A stretch of 6,759 bases of DNA from Clostridiales bacterium (GTDB lineage: Bacteria > Bacillota > Clostridia > Christensenellales > QALW01), in contig JAHAAN010000144.1 of the NCBI GenBank assembly GCA_018376855.1, forward strand, positions 1-6,759, read 5' to 3'. Both the position numbers and the translations under genes were made by a program. Shown here in pieces: positions 6,149 through 6,759 of this stretch (its first letter is position 1; each line of letters starts with the position of its first letter). The notes beneath the pieces are model-generated. The model was not told where the DNA came from. It did no database searches and saw only the letters and a program-made list of their open reading frames with translations.

Positions 6149-6149
6149 A

Positions 6150-6759
6150 TTAGGTTGCTAAAAAGCCTGCCGCACGTAGAGATGCAAGCAATTCGTTTAA
6201 CGTTGCCCCGACTTCTGCGGGTGTGGGCGTACTTTCCACATCAGCGACCGCCGCCGCAGGCGTAATCGTACCCGCAGGGCCTGTTACACCTGTCGGTCCA
6301 GTTGCACCCGTCGGTCCTGTAACGCCTGTCGGCCCCGTCGGTCCGGTTATGCTTGCACCCGTTGCGCCGGTGGGTCCGGTAACGCCAGTCGGTCCCGTCG
6401 CGCCCGTCGGTCCTGTAACGCCTGTCGGCCCCGTCGGTCCGGTTATGCTTGCACCCGTCGCGCCCGTCGGTCCGGTAACGCCCGTCGGTCCGGTAGCACC
6501 GGTTGGTCCAGTTGCGCCGTTGGCTCCATCCTCGCCATCAGCGCCATCTTCGCCGGTGGGACCTGTTGCACCCGTTGCACCCGTTGCGCCGGTGGGTCCG
6601 GTTGCACCGGTGATTCCGGTTGCACCTGTTGCGCCGGTCGGTCCAGTTGCGCCGTTAGCTCCGGTGGGTCCGGTTGCACCTGTAGGTCCGGTTATGCCAT
6701 CAGCGCCTGTGGGTCCAGTTGCGCCGGTTGGCCCGGTTGATCCAGTTGCGCCGTCAGCA
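6150..6759 (-). CDS. Collagen-like Gly-X-Thr repeat surface protein (5'-truncated by window edge)
   Basis: 202 residues are visible; the N-terminus lies right of the window. Nearly the whole length is Gly-X-Y triplets dominated by GPT, GAT and GVT, with an acidic patch GEDGADGEDGANG and two breaks reading GASITG, where two residues are added between triplets. Such stalks form triple helices on spores or cell surfaces, and their threonines are known O-glycosylation sites in BclA proteins. After GPAGTITPAAAVADVE comes a C-terminal non-collagen domain ending LNELLASLRAAGFLAT, likely a trimer-forming helix. Similar endings are common in clostridial collagen-like proteins and some phage fibres. 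The stop is TAA, immediately followed by a second TAA. A 32-codon internal repeat is present twice. The GT2 gene 247 bases downstream is the probable modifying enzyme. Without the N-terminus, exosporium, cell-surface and phage-fibre origins cannot be separated. Confidence 0.9.
   Translation of the reverse strand, partial: ADGATGSTGPTGATGPTGADGITGPTGATGPTGANGATGPTGATGATGITGATGPTGATGATGATGPTGEDGADGEDGANGATGPTGATGPTGVTGPTGATGASITGPTGPTGVTGPTGATGPTGVTGPTGATGASITGPTGPTGVTGPTGATGPTGVTGPAGTITPAAAVADVESTPTPAEVGATLNELLASLRAAGFLAT
6307..6498 (-). repeat. 96-bp tandem repeat (2 copies) in the collagen-like gene
   Basis: Two adjacent 96-base units (6307-6402 and 6403-6498) encode the same 32 residues, each with one GASITG break. 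The first 56 bases of the units are identical (6307-6362 and 6403-6458). The remaining 40 differ at about seven or eight positions, all silent. The unit is ten triplets plus the two extra residues, so the break is copied along with the repeat. Confidence 0.85.

Noticed and set aside
6085..6153. 22-codon hydrophobic + strand frame (MAVAVTGLLVLSVGLASYA...)
   Set aside because: It resembles a membrane peptide, but has no ribosome site, is antisense to the BclA-like remnant, and ends at the collagen stop by chance.
6443..6679. Open frame on the - strand, rich in Pro and Gln
   Set aside because: It is the out-of-frame reading of the Gly-X-Thr repeat; the collagen frame one base away is continuous to the stop at 6150.

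Overview
The window looks like a low-to-mid-GC, spore-forming Clostridia-type Bacillota chromosome, probably a gut member. The evidence is lipoprotein-type sugar/solute-binding proteins of the clostridial style, purine-rich Shine-Dalgarno sites, intrinsic terminators, and a collagen-like GXT surface protein next to a glycosyltransferase. Genus cannot be fixed from the sequence alone.

Region 1 (1-3117, + strand): two tandem paralogous ABC-transporter solute-binding lipoproteins, about 75% identical by hand count. The first enters from the left edge and lacks its signal peptide here. The second is complete, with a lipoprotein signal and a Ser/Thr/Pro/Gln-rich tether. Each is followed by its own terminator, and the second has its own probable extended -10 promoter. 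No permease or ATPase gene is visible.

Region 2 (about 3130-4610, - strand where coding): a patch of mobile-element debris. It holds a 93-aa phage-type orphan, an XRE-family repressor, a GC-rich structured block, a G-tract region with an inverted repeat resembling an oriT, and an Arc-like ribbon-helix-helix gene broken by a perfect 13-bp tandem duplication. The last gene is not a recognisable open frame until one repeat copy is removed, when a clean 54-aa protein appears. No relaxase, integrase or transposase is present.

Region 3 (4766-6759, - strand): a surface-glycoprotein module. A collagen-like Gly-X-Thr protein enters from the right edge and ends at 6150 in a short non-collagen C-terminal domain. 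Next comes an out-of-frame 3' fragment resembling the end of a BclA-type C-terminal domain, then a GT2 glycosyltransferase with TPR-like repeats, closed by a strong terminator at 4766-4793. The likely logic is that the glycosyltransferase modifies the many threonines of the collagen-like stalk, by analogy with BclA3/SgtA of Clostridioides difficile. That link is inferred from gene order and not shown.

No tRNA, rRNA, CRISPR array or complete insertion sequence was seen.
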